From: Micromonospora rifamycinica
GTDB lineage: Bacteria > Actinomycetota > Actinomycetes > Mycobacteriales > Micromonosporaceae
Direction: 5' to 3'
DNA length: 64,000 nucleotides
NCBI RefSeq assembly: GCF_900090265.1
Contig: NZ_LT607752.1
Coordinates: 4,712,001 to 4,776,000, forward strand
A model generated the notes under the pieces. That model ran no database searches. It was not told the origin of the DNA and saw nothing but the letters and a program-made list of their open reading frames with translations. The position numbers and the translations under genes were made by a program. Within the stretch, counting starts at the first letter, position 1; each line of letters begins with the position of its first letter. This document shows positions 33,335 through 41,790 of this stretch, in pieces.

Positions 33335-34141
33335 ATGACGATGCGTGCCGTGAGTGCGGTCGAGACGACCGCCACCACCCATCCCTGGGCGATTCATGCC
33401 GAGGGCCTCCAGGTCCGGGCCGGGCGGCACCTGGCCGTCAACGGGCTCGACCTGGCCCTCCCCAGCGGCGTGCACGGTCTGCTCGGGCCGAACGGGGCGG
33501 GGAAGACCACGCTGATGCGTGCCCTGGCGACCGTCGTGGCCCCGGCCGGCGGCCGGTTGACGCTGCTCGGGCACCCGGTCGACGGCCGCTCCGAGCTGCG
33601 ACCGGTGCGCCGGGCCCTGGGCTACCTGCCGCAGCACTTCGGCTACTACCCACGGTTCACGGTGCGGGAGTTCGTCGGGTACATGGCCTGGCTCAAGGAG
33701 ATGCCCAAGTCCACCCTCCCGGCGGCGGTGCAGCGGGCCATCGACCGGGTCGGGCTCACCGCCAAGGCAGACGCCCGGCTGAAGACGCTCTCCGGCGGCA
33801 TGCTGCGGCGGGCCGGCATCGCGCAGGCCATCGTGAACGACCCCCGGCTGCTGCTGCTCGACGAACCGACCGTCGGTCTCGACCCGGAACAGCGGCTCGA
33901 CTTCCGTGAGCTGCTGCGTGACCTCGGCACCGACAGTTGCGTGCTGGTCTCCACCCACCTGGTCGAGGACGTGGCGGCGGCCTGCACCGACGTCGTGCTG
34001 GTCAACGAGGGCCGCCTGGTGTGGCGGGGCACGCCCGAGGTGCTCGCCGCGCAGGGCGACCAGGGGCACGCCGGCGACAGCCCGGCCGAGCGGGGCTACT
34101 CCGCGCTGCTGCGTCAGCACCGGGCGGAGGCCACCCGATGA
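33335..34141 (+). CDS. ABC transporter ATP-binding protein
   Basis: The 268-aa ATPase shows Walker A GPNGAGKTT, Q-loop near GYLPQHFGYYP, signature LSGGMLRRAGIAQAI, Walker B LLLLDEPTVGLD and the switch His in VSTHLVEDV. It is of the ABC-2/antibiotic-resistance or efflux type, with a single ATPase domain. AAGGAGATC precedes ATG 33335. Its stop overlaps the start of the next membrane protein gene (ATGA), which is the likely transmembrane partner. Confidence 0.93.
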   Translation: MTMRAVSAVETTATTHPWAIHAEGLQVRAGRHLAVNGLDLALPSGVHGLLGPNGAGKTTLMRALATVVAPAGGRLTLLGHPVDGRSELRPVRRALGYLPQHFGYYPRFTVREFVGYMAWLKEMPKSTLPAAVQRAIDRVGLTAKADARLKTLSGGMLRRAGIAQAIVNDPRLLLLDEPTVGLDPEQRLDFRELLRDLGTDSCVLVSTHLVEDVAAACTDVVLVNEGRLVWRGTPEVLAAQGDQGHAGDSPAERGYSALLRQHRAEATR

Positions 34142-35544
34142 GCGGGCGGACGGTCGGAGCCGGTGCCACCGCCACGGGTCGGCCCGGAGGGGGACGGAGA
34201 GCCGGGATGAGCATCATGGGGATCGAACTGCGCCGCTCCGCCGCGGTCGGTGCCGCGCTGGTCACGGTGGTGGTCGGGACCGGTGCGCTGTACGTGGCGA
34301 CCGGCCGGTGGTCGAGTGGCTGGATGCCGTTGGCCCTGGCCATCCGGGAGTACCTGCTCCTGTTGTGGCCGCTGGCCCTCGCGGCCGGGGCCTGGCAGGG
34401 GCGACGGGAGCACCGGGCGAAGGTCGGCGAGCTGTTCGCCACCACCGCCCGCCCGCGCGTCGCCCGGATGCTGCCGGTGCTCGGCACGATGGCGCTCACC
34501 CTGGTGGTCGCCTATCTGCTGGTGACCGTGGCGGGCATCGCGTGGATCGCGGACACCTCCGCTTACGTGCCCCTGCCGAGTTTCGCCGTGGTCACCGGGG
34601 TGGGCGCGTTGTCCCTGGTCGCCGCGGCATGGCTCGGACTGGGGATCGGGCGGCTGCTGCCCGCCCTGGTGACCGCCCCGGCGCTGGCGGTGGGTGGCGT
34701 GCTGCTGGTCTTCTTCGTCACCGTCGGGCCGTCGGTCCGGGTTGCCGCGGCGCTCTCCCCGGCCCACGGCTCGGGTCCGTTCCACGACTACCAGACGATC
34801 GACAACCGGGTCAGCGGTGCGCTGGCGATCTCGATGATGGCGCTCGCCGTCACCGGTCTGCTGTTGTTCGTCGCCGACGGTTGGCGGAGCCGGTTGACGG
34901 CGGTGCTGCCGGTGCTGCTCGGGTTCGCGGTGGCGCTGACGGTCCTCCCGCACGACCGGGACGTGCTCACCTGGCCGGTCGACCCGGTCGCGCGGGAGCT
35001 GGTGTGCACCGACGACACCCCGACGGTGTGCGTCAGCCGGGTGCACGCCCACGTGCTCGACACGGTGACCCCGCTGGCCCGGCAGGGCCTCGCGGCGCTG
35101 GGGAAGCTGCCGGACGCGCCGACCGTCGTGCACGAGGACACCCACACGATCGGGTACGACCGGGACGAGCCGGCCCCCCGGCCGGGCGTCGTCACGATCG
35201 AGATCCGGATCGACAAGCGTGGCGAGCTCGCCCATCCGGCCGCCGTGGTGCCCGAGATCGTCAGGAGGCTGGGCGTCCCCTACGACGGGAAGTGCGGGAA
35301 CGGCAACGAGGTGGTCGAGCGGGCGGCGGCCTACTGGCTCATGGGCCGTGAGCCACGGTCGGACGTGGGCCTGATGCCCGGACTGATCGAGGAGGACCCC
35401 GAGATCACCACCGGAGCGGTGGCCCTGTGGCGGGGGCTGCGTGACCTCCCCGAGGCGGAGGCGCTGGCCCGGGTCACCGCGGTCCGCAACGCCCTGCTGG
35501 CCTGCCAGGACCCGACCGGCCTGCTGTCCCGGAGCGCCCGGTGA
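34138..35544 (+). CDS. ABC-2-like membrane protein with large soluble C-terminal domain
   Basis: The 468-aa protein has six to seven membrane helices between residues about 38 and 275 (for example AAVGAALVTVVVGTGALYVA). A soluble domain of about 190 residues follows (VARELVCTDDTPTVCVSRVH through ALLACQ). The soluble part contains VHEDTHTIGYDRDEPAP and PEIVRRLGVPYDGKCGNGNE. It is reminiscent of a gluzincin-like fold, but no HExxH is present. ATG 34138 overlaps the ATPase stop; ATG 34207 is another possible start. It is probably the permease for the ATPase before it. Confidence 0.7.
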   Translation: MSGRTVGAGATATGRPGGGRRAGMSIMGIELRRSAAVGAALVTVVVGTGALYVATGRWSSGWMPLALAIREYLLLLWPLALAAGAWQGRREHRAKVGELFATTARPRVARMLPVLGTMALTLVVAYLLVTVAGIAWIADTSAYVPLPSFAVVTGVGALSLVAAAWLGLGIGRLLPALVTAPALAVGGVLLVFFVTVGPSVRVAAALSPAHGSGPFHDYQTIDNRVSGALAISMMALAVTGLLLFVADGWRSRLTAVLPVLLGFAVALTVLPHDRDVLTWPVDPVARELVCTDDTPTVCVSRVHAHVLDTVTPLARQGLAALGKLPDAPTVVHEDTHTIGYDRDEPAPRPGVVTIEIRIDKRGELAHPAAVVPEIVRRLGVPYDGKCGNGNEVVERAAAYWLMGREPRSDVGLMPGLIEEDPEITTGAVALWRGLRDLPEAEALARVTAVRNALLACQDPTGLLSRSAR

Positions 35545-36131
35545 CCTGGACGCTGCTGTACCTGCGTTCGCGCCGGGTGCCCCTGGCCCTGGCCGCGGCC
35601 GTCGGCGGCCTGGCGGCGCTCTGGACGACGTACCTGATCTTCGCCGAGGACCGGGACGTCACCCCGATGATGGTCGTCCTGACCGTCCTGCTGATGGTCG
35701 CGGCGCTCGCGCCCACCCTCGCCGGCCCGGACGAGAGCCTGGACCGGACCGCCTCGGTGCGCTGGCCCTGGCGGCGTGCGGTGCACCTGCTCGCCGGGCT
35801 GCTGGTCGTCCTGGTGGTCCTGCTCGCCACGTTGCACACCGGAGCCCGGTTCGGACCGGCCGCCCTGGTGGTCCGCGACGCCGCCGGCCTGCTCGGCCTG
35901 ACGGCGTTGTGCGCGACGGTGTTCGGTGCCGCCCGGTCGTGGTTCCTGCCGCTGGGCTGGACCATCGTCGCGGCCATCTATCCGCAGGGCGGCACCTGGG
36001 GGGCGACCGCGACGTGGCAGGGCCAGCCGCCCGACAGCCGGGCCGCCACGGTGGTGGCGGCGGTGCTCGCCGTGGGCGGCCTGGTCGCCTACGCGCTGGC
36101 CGGCCCGGCCCGCCGGGCGTCGGCGGAGTGA
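35541..36131 (+). CDS. Integral membrane protein, last gene of the sigma/ABC operon
   Basis: The 196-aa protein has about five to six hydrophobic segments (LALAAAVGGLAALWTTYLIF, MMVVLTVLLMVAALAPTLAG, LLAGLLVVLVVLLATLHTG and others) and little soluble sequence. It overlaps the previous gene (GTGA at 35541-35544), so it is likely a second membrane subunit of the same exporter. I do not recognise a named family. Confidence 0.75.
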   Translation: MTWTLLYLRSRRVPLALAAAVGGLAALWTTYLIFAEDRDVTPMMVVLTVLLMVAALAPTLAGPDESLDRTASVRWPWRRAVHLLAGLLVVLVVLLATLHTGARFGPAALVVRDAAGLLGLTALCATVFGAARSWFLPLGWTIVAAIYPQGGTWGATATWQGQPPDSRAATVVAAVLAVGGLVAYALAGPARRASAE

Positions 36132-36136
36132 ACGGA

Positions 36137-36182
36137 GCCGCCGGTACGCCTGCCGTGAGTGCCCGGTAGGCGTACCGGCGGC
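36137..36182 (+). terminator. Terminator of the sigma/ABC operon
   Basis: A perfect 15-bp stem (36137-36151 with 36168-36182) lies 6 bp after the last stop codon. The rest of the 327-bp gap up to the SurE-like gene shows no gene and should contain its promoter. Confidence 0.85.
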
Positions 36183-36458
36183 GGTGGTCGTGCTCCCGCC
36201 GGGCGGTACGACGGGAAGGTGGGGTGGTCGGCAGGCCGGGCGGTTTCGTGGGTGACCGGCCCGGGTGATCCGACCGTCGCATGTGGAGGAGCTGGCGCGG
36301 TTCGTCAAGGTGGGACCGGTGCGGGTGTGATCGTCTACACTCGACGATCAGTCACCGCACACCCCACGATCCCGCGCCTGCCGCCCCGTCGGATCAGGCC
36401 CTCGCGGCACGAGACGACGGTGTGCGGTCCCGGGCCGGGGCCTCGAAGAGGAGTTGCC

Positions 36459-37385
36459 TTGCGCACCGCGCGTCGTCTCATGCCACTCGCCCTGACTCTC
36501 GCCCTGGTCCTGGTCCCGTCCCTGGACGCGGCGGCCAAGCCCGGCGACCAGCCCGCCCCCCAGGCCCACCCCGAGCCCCGCCGGCTCCACATCATGATCA
36601 CCAATGACGACGGCTGGATCGGGCCGGGGGGAGCGAGCACCCCGATGATCGTGGCCCTCCGCGACGCCCTGGTCGCGGACGGCCACGACGTGACGGTCGT
36701 CGCCCCGGCGACCAACCAGAGCGGCACCGGCACGGTGATCACCTATCCGACGGTGAACCTGGCCAACCCCGAGCCCCGGGTGTGGACCGTGACGGGCACC
36801 CCCAGCGACGCGGTGATCGTCGGTCTCGACGCCCTGTTCCGCAGCGCACCGCCCGACCTGGTGGTCTCCGGGATCAACCCGGGCGGGAACTACACCACGG
36901 TCGCCAACCACTCCGGCACCGTCGGTGCGGCCATCGCCGCCCTGGAGAACGACGTTCCGGCGATCGCGGTCAGCATCGACGGCAAGACCGTCGACCAGTC
37001 GCTGGCGCTCAAGGACACGGTCGCCGCGTACACCAGTGACGTCGTGGCGGCGCTGGCCCGCGACGCCCGGGGCGGCGCCCTCCTGCCCGAGGGCCTCGGC
37101 CTGAACATCAACTACCCCGGCGCCACGGCGGTCACCGGTACGAGCCTGACCCGGATGGACCGCAACGGCTACCTCCGCTTCGGGTTCACCAACACCACCG
37201 GGGCACCCGGCCAGCCCGGGACGTACGCCCTGTCGATCGGCGGGCCGACGGGCACCCCCGCCCCCGGCAGCGACTGGAGCGCCCTGCAGGCCGGCAGGAT
37301 CAGCATCACCCCGTTCGACGTCGACCTCAGCGCGAACCCGCGCGGGACGGCCCGGCTGCGCTTCCTGGAGCGGCTCGCGCCGTGA
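36459..37385 (+). CDS. Secreted SurE-like 5'/3'-nucleotidase
   Basis: The 308-aa protein has a Sec signal (LMPLALTLALVLVPSLDAAA). The SurE domain follows, with the metal-binding NDDGW motif (residues about 47-51), VVAPATNQSGTG, and SGINPGGNYTTVANHSGTVG (conserved Asn and Ser-Gly-Thr loop). SurE enzymes remove phosphate from nucleotides, and export implies a nutrient-scavenging role. The start is TTG 36459, supported by AGAGGAG five bases upstream; no ATG or GTG fits the signal peptide as well. Confidence 0.85.
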   Translation: MRTARRLMPLALTLALVLVPSLDAAAKPGDQPAPQAHPEPRRLHIMITNDDGWIGPGGASTPMIVALRDALVADGHDVTVVAPATNQSGTGTVITYPTVNLANPEPRVWTVTGTPSDAVIVGLDALFRSAPPDLVVSGINPGGNYTTVANHSGTVGAAIAALENDVPAIAVSIDGKTVDQSLALKDTVAAYTSDVVAALARDARGGALLPEGLGLNINYPGATAVTGTSLTRMDRNGYLRFGFTNTTGAPGQPGTYALSIGGPTGTPAPGSDWSALQAGRISITPFDVDLSANPRGTARLRFLERLAP

Positions 37386-37870
37386 CGTGCCGGGCTCCCC
37401 GGCCGCTCTCCCCGGCGTGCTCCCGGCCGCGCCGCCGGGCCGCTGGGTCGGGTTGCCGCCGGGCTGCTCGGGTCGGGTCGCCGGCGGGCCGCCCGCCCGG
37501 TGTCGCCATCCGGGCACCCGGTCGATGTTGCCCGAGCACGTATCGACATGCTGGAATGGCTGTGATCACCGCAGTGTGGGGGCAACCACGCTGGGAACGG
37601 TGAGCGCGGGAGCAGCGCAGGCCGGCAACGCGCCTTCTCGGCGTACCTGCCGCGGCCTGCCGGGTCGTCGCCACGACGACGGGCTGTCGACGTCCCGCCG
37701 TCCGTGACCCCGCCACACCTTTCCGCGACCACCGAGACGCTCGACCGTCGGCGGCCGGAGACGTCCGACGCCTGTCGACGTCCTGCGGCCGGCACCGGGG
37801 CGAGCGACGCTCGGGAGCCCGTTCTGCTTCCCGCCCCCGGGGCGGGAACGCGATGTCATGGAGGACGACC
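37386..37870. other. Intergenic stretch upstream of the Cip1-like gene
   Basis: About 485 bp with no gene I can support. It has normal high GC and no clear repeats. The short frames present have no family features. It separates two exported-protein genes and presumably holds the promoter of the second. Confidence 0.5.
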
Positions 37871-38653
37871 ATGCGCAGTTTCCTCGCGGTCTTCACCGCC
37901 GCCCTGATTCTCGGCACCACGGCCGGCAGCGTCCCGGCCGGTACGGCTGACGCGGCCGGTTCCGCCCCGCGCTCGTGCCCCCGTGGCCTGCTCTTCTGTG
38001 AGGACTTCGAGCGGCTGCCCCAGGGCGGCCCCAGCACGCTGAAGTGGGGCGTCGACACCCGCAACGGCACGCTCACCGTCGAGCGTGCCCGGCACGGCAA
38101 CCAGGTCCTGCACCTGCACACCGTCGACAACGGACGCGCGTTCCTGCGGGTCGACGACTTCGCCGCCCCCGGCAACCGCTTCTACGGTCGGCTGCGCCTG
38201 CGCGTCGACGCCTTCCCCACCGCCCCCGACTGGGCACACTTCACCCTGGTGGAGGCGACCGGCAGCGGCAGCGCGGAGGTCGTCCGTCCGATCGGCGGGC
38301 AGTACGCGCCCACGGTCCCCGGCACCTTCTGGGGGGTGGGCGCCGACGGCGGCCCGACCGGCGACTGGACCAACTGGCGGGAGTCCGCCCCGGTCACCGA
38401 GGACGAGTGGCAGTGCTTCGAGTGGAAGTTCGACCCGACCGACAACCGTGTCGCGGTGTGGATCGACGGGGTGGCGAACCCGGAGCTGACCGCCTCCACC
38501 ACCGAGCACGGGGGCAACGACGTCCCGTTCGTGCTGCCGACGGTCGACACCGTGAAGATCGGCTGGCAGCTCTACCAGGGCGGCACCACGCCGGGCGCGT
38601 TCGACCTCTGGATCGACGACGTCGCCCTCTCCACGAAGCGCCTCGGCTGCTGA
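37871..38653 (+). CDS. Secreted Cip1-like carbohydrate-active beta-jelly-roll protein
   Basis: The 260-aa protein has a signal peptide (MRSFLAVFTAALILGTTAGS). A mature part starts SCPRGLLFCEDFERLPQGG and carries WAHFTLVEATGSG, WQCFEWKFDPTDNRVAVWID and GWQLYQGGTTPGAFDLWIDD. This is the concanavalin-like jelly-roll pattern of the Cip1 family (cellulose-induced protein 1; possible polysaccharide lyase). The substrate is unknown. ATG 37871 is chosen because GGAGG lies seven bases upstream; ATG 37853 would put extra residues before the signal. Confidence 0.75.
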   Translation: MRSFLAVFTAALILGTTAGSVPAGTADAAGSAPRSCPRGLLFCEDFERLPQGGPSTLKWGVDTRNGTLTVERARHGNQVLHLHTVDNGRAFLRVDDFAAPGNRFYGRLRLRVDAFPTAPDWAHFTLVEATGSGSAEVVRPIGGQYAPTVPGTFWGVGADGGPTGDWTNWRESAPVTEDEWQCFEWKFDPTDNRVAVWIDGVANPELTASTTEHGGNDVPFVLPTVDTVKIGWQLYQGGTTPGAFDLWIDDVALSTKRLGC

Positions 38654-38666
38654 GTCGCCCGGCTCG

Positions 38667-38730
38667 ACCGTCCGGGCCGGACCGACGTGCAGGGCTCCAC
38701 CATCCGGGCCGGACCGACGTGCAGGGCTCC
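38667..38730. repeat. Two tandem 32-bp units after the Cip1-like gene
   Basis: Units 38667-38698 and 38699-38730 differ at one position (core CGGGCCGGACCGACGTGCAG). They lie directly before a strong terminator hairpin. Confidence 0.85.
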
Positions 38731-38731
38731 A

Positions 38732-38772
38732 CGCTCCGGACAGGACGATGATCCGTCGTCCTGTCCGGAGCG
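38732..38772 (+). terminator. Very strong terminator hairpin
   Basis: A perfect 17-bp stem (38732-38748 with 38756-38772; arm CGCTCCGGACAGGACGA) and a 7-nt loop lie 79 bp after the Cip1-like stop codon. Confidence 0.88.
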
Positions 38773-38893
38773 GGGACTCCCACCCGGCTCGGCCGGGCGG
38801 GGCGGCCGCGGTGCGGGCAGGCGGGGGTTTCCCGGCAGGGTCGGCCGGGGTAGTGATCGCACCGCCATCAGCCAACCTCCCGAGGAGACTCCC

Positions 38894-39040
38894 ATGTCGG
38901 TGCAGGCGTTTCTCTACGTCATCGCGGTCATCCTGCTCGTGCTCGCCGCGCTGCCCATCCCCACCAGGGGTTTCTCGCTCGGGATGCTCGGGGCGGCGTG
39001 CGCCCTGCTGGCCTACGCCTGGCCGGTGATCACGGCGTAG
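38894..39040 (+). CDS. Small two-helix membrane protein (48 aa)
   Basis: The short gene starts at ATG 38894 with GAGGAGAC six bases upstream. It encodes MSVQAFLYVIAVILLVLAAL, a short PTRGFS turn and a second helix ending AYAWPVITA. Two membrane spans with a tight turn and no other domain are typical for small actinobacterial membrane proteins of unknown role. Its end overlaps the convergent XRE-cupin gene by 11 bp. Confidence 0.75.
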   Translation: MSVQAFLYVIAVILLVLAALPIPTRGFSLGMLGAACALLAYAWPVITA

Positions 39041-39620
39041 CTGCCGCCGGACGGTCCGGGGGAGTGCGGTGCGGGCCGAGGTGGCTGCGCTCCCCGTCGT
39101 GGTCGAGGATGCAGAGGATCTCCGCCGGGCCGCCGTGTGCGCCGAAGGCGTGCGGGACCAGGGTGGAGAACTCGGCTGCCTCGTTGGTGCCGACGAGGAT
39201 CGTCCGCTCGCCCAGCCGCAGCTCGATCGTGCCGGAGAGCACGGTGAACCAGTCCCGTCCCGGGTGCACCCGCAGGTCCGTGGGCACCTCCCGGTTGATC
39301 CGCATCTTGGCGACGGTCTGGTGGTGGTCCCGGGAGAGCAGCCAGGTGGTGACGCCCCGGTCCTCGTCGCAGTGCGGACGGATCACCACGTCGTCGTCGG
39401 TGTCACCCTCGACCAGCCGGTCGAGGGTGATGCCCAGCACCCGGGCGATGGTGGCGATCTGGTCCAGGGCGACCCGTCGGTGCCCGGTCTCGATCCGGCT
39501 GAGCGTGGACGGGCTGATCAGGCAGCGGTGGGCCAGCTCGTCCAGCGACCAGCCCCGGGCCGTCCGCAGGCTGCGGATCCGCTGGCGTACCAGGGTCTCC
39601 AGATCCTTGTCTTGCGTCAT
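39030..39620 (-). CDS. XRE-family regulator with C-terminal cupin
   Basis: The 196-aa protein has an N-terminal helix-turn-helix (residues about 5-60; RSLRTARGWSLDELAHRCLI, SPSTLSRIETGHRRVALDQI). A cupin beta-barrel follows (about 110-180; VHPGRDWFTVLSGTIELRLG, FSTLVPHAFGAHGGP). Such proteins bind a small ligand or metal in the cupin and control a neighbouring gene. It is divergent from a methyltransferase, and an inverted repeat lies between them. ATG 39620 gives MTQDKDLETLVRQRI, the usual beginning. Confidence 0.88.
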   Translation of the reverse strand: MTQDKDLETLVRQRIRSLRTARGWSLDELAHRCLISPSTLSRIETGHRRVALDQIATIARVLGITLDRLVEGDTDDDVVIRPHCDEDRGVTTWLLSRDHHQTVAKMRINREVPTDLRVHPGRDWFTVLSGTIELRLGERTILVGTNEAAEFSTLVPHAFGAHGGPAEILCILDHDGERSHLGPHRTPPDRPAAATP

Positions 39621-39632
39621 AGGCAAGATGCT

Positions 39633-39647
39633 ATGCCTCTGAGGCAT
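39633..39647. promoter_or_regulatory. Inverted repeat, candidate operator of the XRE-cupin regulator
   Basis: Perfect 7-bp arms ATGCCTC and GAGGCAT around a single T lie between the divergent regulator and methyltransferase genes. A further half-site (TTGCCTCAT) overlaps the methyltransferase start. Use by this regulator is inference. Confidence 0.6.
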
Positions 39648-39667
39648 GAAGCGGCTACCGTTGCCTC

Positions 39668-40471
39668 ATGTCACATGACTCCCTGATCGAGCTGCTCGAC
39701 CTGGACGCGGAGGTGCTGCACGACTACGTCCACGACCTGGTCGGCTGGGTCGGCCGCGAGGCCGCCGAGCGACCCCGCGTCGTCGACCTCGGTGCGGGCA
39801 GCGGCACCGCCTCCCTCGCCCTGGCCCGGCAGCTCCCCGGTGCCACCGTCACCGCGGTCGACCAGTCCCCGGAGATGCTCGCCCACCTGCGGGCGCGTGC
39901 CGACGCCGCCGGACTGACCGCCCGGATCCGTACCGTCGACGCCGACCTCGACCGACCCTGGCCCGACCTCGGGCCGGTCGAGGTGATCTTCGCCGCCGCG
40001 TCGATGCACCACCTGGCCGATCCGGCGGCGGCGGTCGCCTCGGCATTCCGGGCGTTGCGGCCGGGCGGGCTGCTGGTGATCGCCGAGTTGGAGTCGTTCC
40101 CACGGTTCCTCACCGGCACGCCGGACGAGGAGCTGGAGTCGCGCGGTCACGCCGAGGCGGCGAAGCGTCGGCACGAGGCCGGCATGCACATGCACGAGCC
40201 CTGGGGGCACCGGATGGAGCAGGTCGGCTTCACCGCGGTGACCGAGCGGCACTTCGACATCGACCTGCGCCCGCCGCTGTCCGCCGCCGCCATCCGCTAC
40301 GCGCAGGTCTGCCTGGGCCGGATGCGCCACGGACTCCAGGAGCGCCTCTCCCCCCGCGAACTCGCCGCCCTGGACGAGCTGGTCGAGAGCCTGCCGGGCC
40401 GGTCCGACCTGAGCGTCCGCACCGAGCGGACGGTGTGGTTGGGTCGCCGCGCGGTGCACCCGACCGGGTAG
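39668..40471 (+). CDS. Class I SAM-dependent methyltransferase
   Basis: The 267-aa protein shows the Rossmann methyltransferase motifs: VVDLGAGSGTASLALAR (SAM-binding motif I), VTAVDQSPEMLAHLRAR (motif II acidic loop), FAAASMHHLADPAAAV (motif IV) and LRPGGLLVIAELESF (post-IV). The substrate is unknown. It is divergent from the XRE-cupin regulator and probably controlled by it. ATG 39668 has no clear ribosome site, so a leaderless transcript is possible. Confidence 0.9.
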   Translation: MSHDSLIELLDLDAEVLHDYVHDLVGWVGREAAERPRVVDLGAGSGTASLALARQLPGATVTAVDQSPEMLAHLRARADAAGLTARIRTVDADLDRPWPDLGPVEVIFAAASMHHLADPAAAVASAFRALRPGGLLVIAELESFPRFLTGTPDEELESRGHAEAAKRRHEAGMHMHEPWGHRMEQVGFTAVTERHFDIDLRPPLSAAAIRYAQVCLGRMRHGLQERLSPRELAALDELVESLPGRSDLSVRTERTVWLGRRAVHPTG

Positions 40472-40574
40472 TCCCGCCGCGGGTCGTGCCGGCGGCCGGT
40501 GCGGTGCCCCGGGCCGGGAGCGGCGGGGCGGGGCGTGTTCGCCCGGTGCCCTGCCGCTCCCGCCGCGGCCTGTC

Positions 40575-41426
40575 TCAGAGCTTGCGGGCCACCCCACCGA
40601 CGATGGTGTGGTAGGTGGTGGTCTGCCTGCTGTCGTCCTCGCCGTCCGGCTGCCACTCGGCCAGCGGGACCAGCCCCGGCGGCAGCAGCTCCAGGTCGCC
40701 GAAGAAGCCCAGGATCTCGTCACGGGTACGCCAGCGACCGGTGCCGAGGGTCTCGTTGAAGATCTTCTCCACCGCCCGGGCCCGCTCGGACACCTCCGGC
40801 TGGGACTCGCCCGGGTCGTAGAAGTGCGAGATGGCCAGGTAGCTGCCGGCGGGCAGGGCGGCGATGAGCCGCCGGGCGACACCGGCCGGGTCGTCGTCGT
40901 CGTTGAGGTGGTGCAGGATCGCCAGGAGCAGCAGTCCGACCGGCTGGTCGAAGTCGATGAGCCGGCGCTCGCGCAGCTCCGCCAGCAACTCCTCCGGCTG
41001 CCGGACGTCAGCCCCCACGACGGTGGTGGTCCGGGCGTCGGCGAGCAGGGCGCGGCCGTGCGCGAGGGCCATCGGGTCGTTGTCCACGTAGACCACCCGG
41101 GTGTCCGGGTCGACCCGGTGGGCGATCTCGTGCACGTTGCCCCGGGTGGGCAGCCCGGATCCGAGGTCGAGGAACTGGCGGATGCCCGCCTCGGCGGCCA
41201 GGTACCGGACCGATCGGCGCAGGAACGCCCGACAGGCCCGCCCCGCCTCCGGGCCGTCCGGGGTGACCTGCATCGCCATCTGCGCGGCGTGCCGGTCGAC
41301 CGCGAAGTTGTCCTTGCCGCCGAGGTAGTAGTCGTAGACCCGGGCGATGCTGGGCCGGGTGGTGTCGACGCCCGGCGGCGCCGCCTTCTCGCTCGTCAAC
41401 GCTTCGATCCCTCCGAACAGGGCCAT
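40575..41426 (-). CDS. DUF574-type SAM-dependent methyltransferase
   Basis: The 283-aa protein carries the signature of the actinobacterial DUF574/Methyltransf_19 family: RPSIARVYDYYLGGKDNFAV near the N-terminus, FLDLGSGLPTRGNVHEIAH (SAM-binding), VVYVDNDPMALAHGRALL and LLLAILHHLNDDDDP. Many paralogues exist in Streptomyces and relatives; their substrates are not known. ATG 41426 gives MALFGGIEAL; a GTG nine bases upstream is possible. Confidence 0.88.
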   Translation of the reverse strand: MALFGGIEALTSEKAAPPGVDTTRPSIARVYDYYLGGKDNFAVDRHAAQMAMQVTPDGPEAGRACRAFLRRSVRYLAAEAGIRQFLDLGSGLPTRGNVHEIAHRVDPDTRVVYVDNDPMALAHGRALLADARTTTVVGADVRQPEELLAELRERRLIDFDQPVGLLLLAILHHLNDDDDPAGVARRLIAALPAGSYLAISHFYDPGESQPEVSERARAVEKIFNETLGTGRWRTRDEILGFFGDLELLPPGLVPLAEWQPDGEDDSRQTTTYHTIVGGVARKL

Positions 41427-41790
41427 GGCGGTCACGGATTGGCGGGGAGACCAGGACAATCATGGCTGCCGAATCGATGTCGGCCCACGACGGTGGGCCG
41501 GATGTGCCCTGAGGGTAGATGAGCGCGCTCCCAAACGTCGATTCCGGCGGTGTCAACAACCTGCCAAGGACGCCCGCCGACCTGGGAGACCGACCCGTCG
41601 CGCCCTCCACAGTCGACCCGGCGCGAGCGTTCTGGGAGGTCGGCTCCGGGGGTGGGCGGCGGCTCGGACCCGTGCGGGCCAGCGGATCCTCGCTTATGCT
41701 GCCGAGGGCTATATCGATACAGTTAGATTAAGCCGGTAACACCACCGCGACCGCCGACGACGGCGGGCCGCCCGCCGATCGGAGTCATCG
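41427..41790. other. Intergenic stretch upstream of the polymer-degradation block
   Basis: About 364 bp without a supported gene. An AT-richer patch near 41690-41735 lies 60-100 bp before the SMP-30-like gene and probably holds its promoter. No clear operator palindrome is visible here. Confidence 0.5.
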
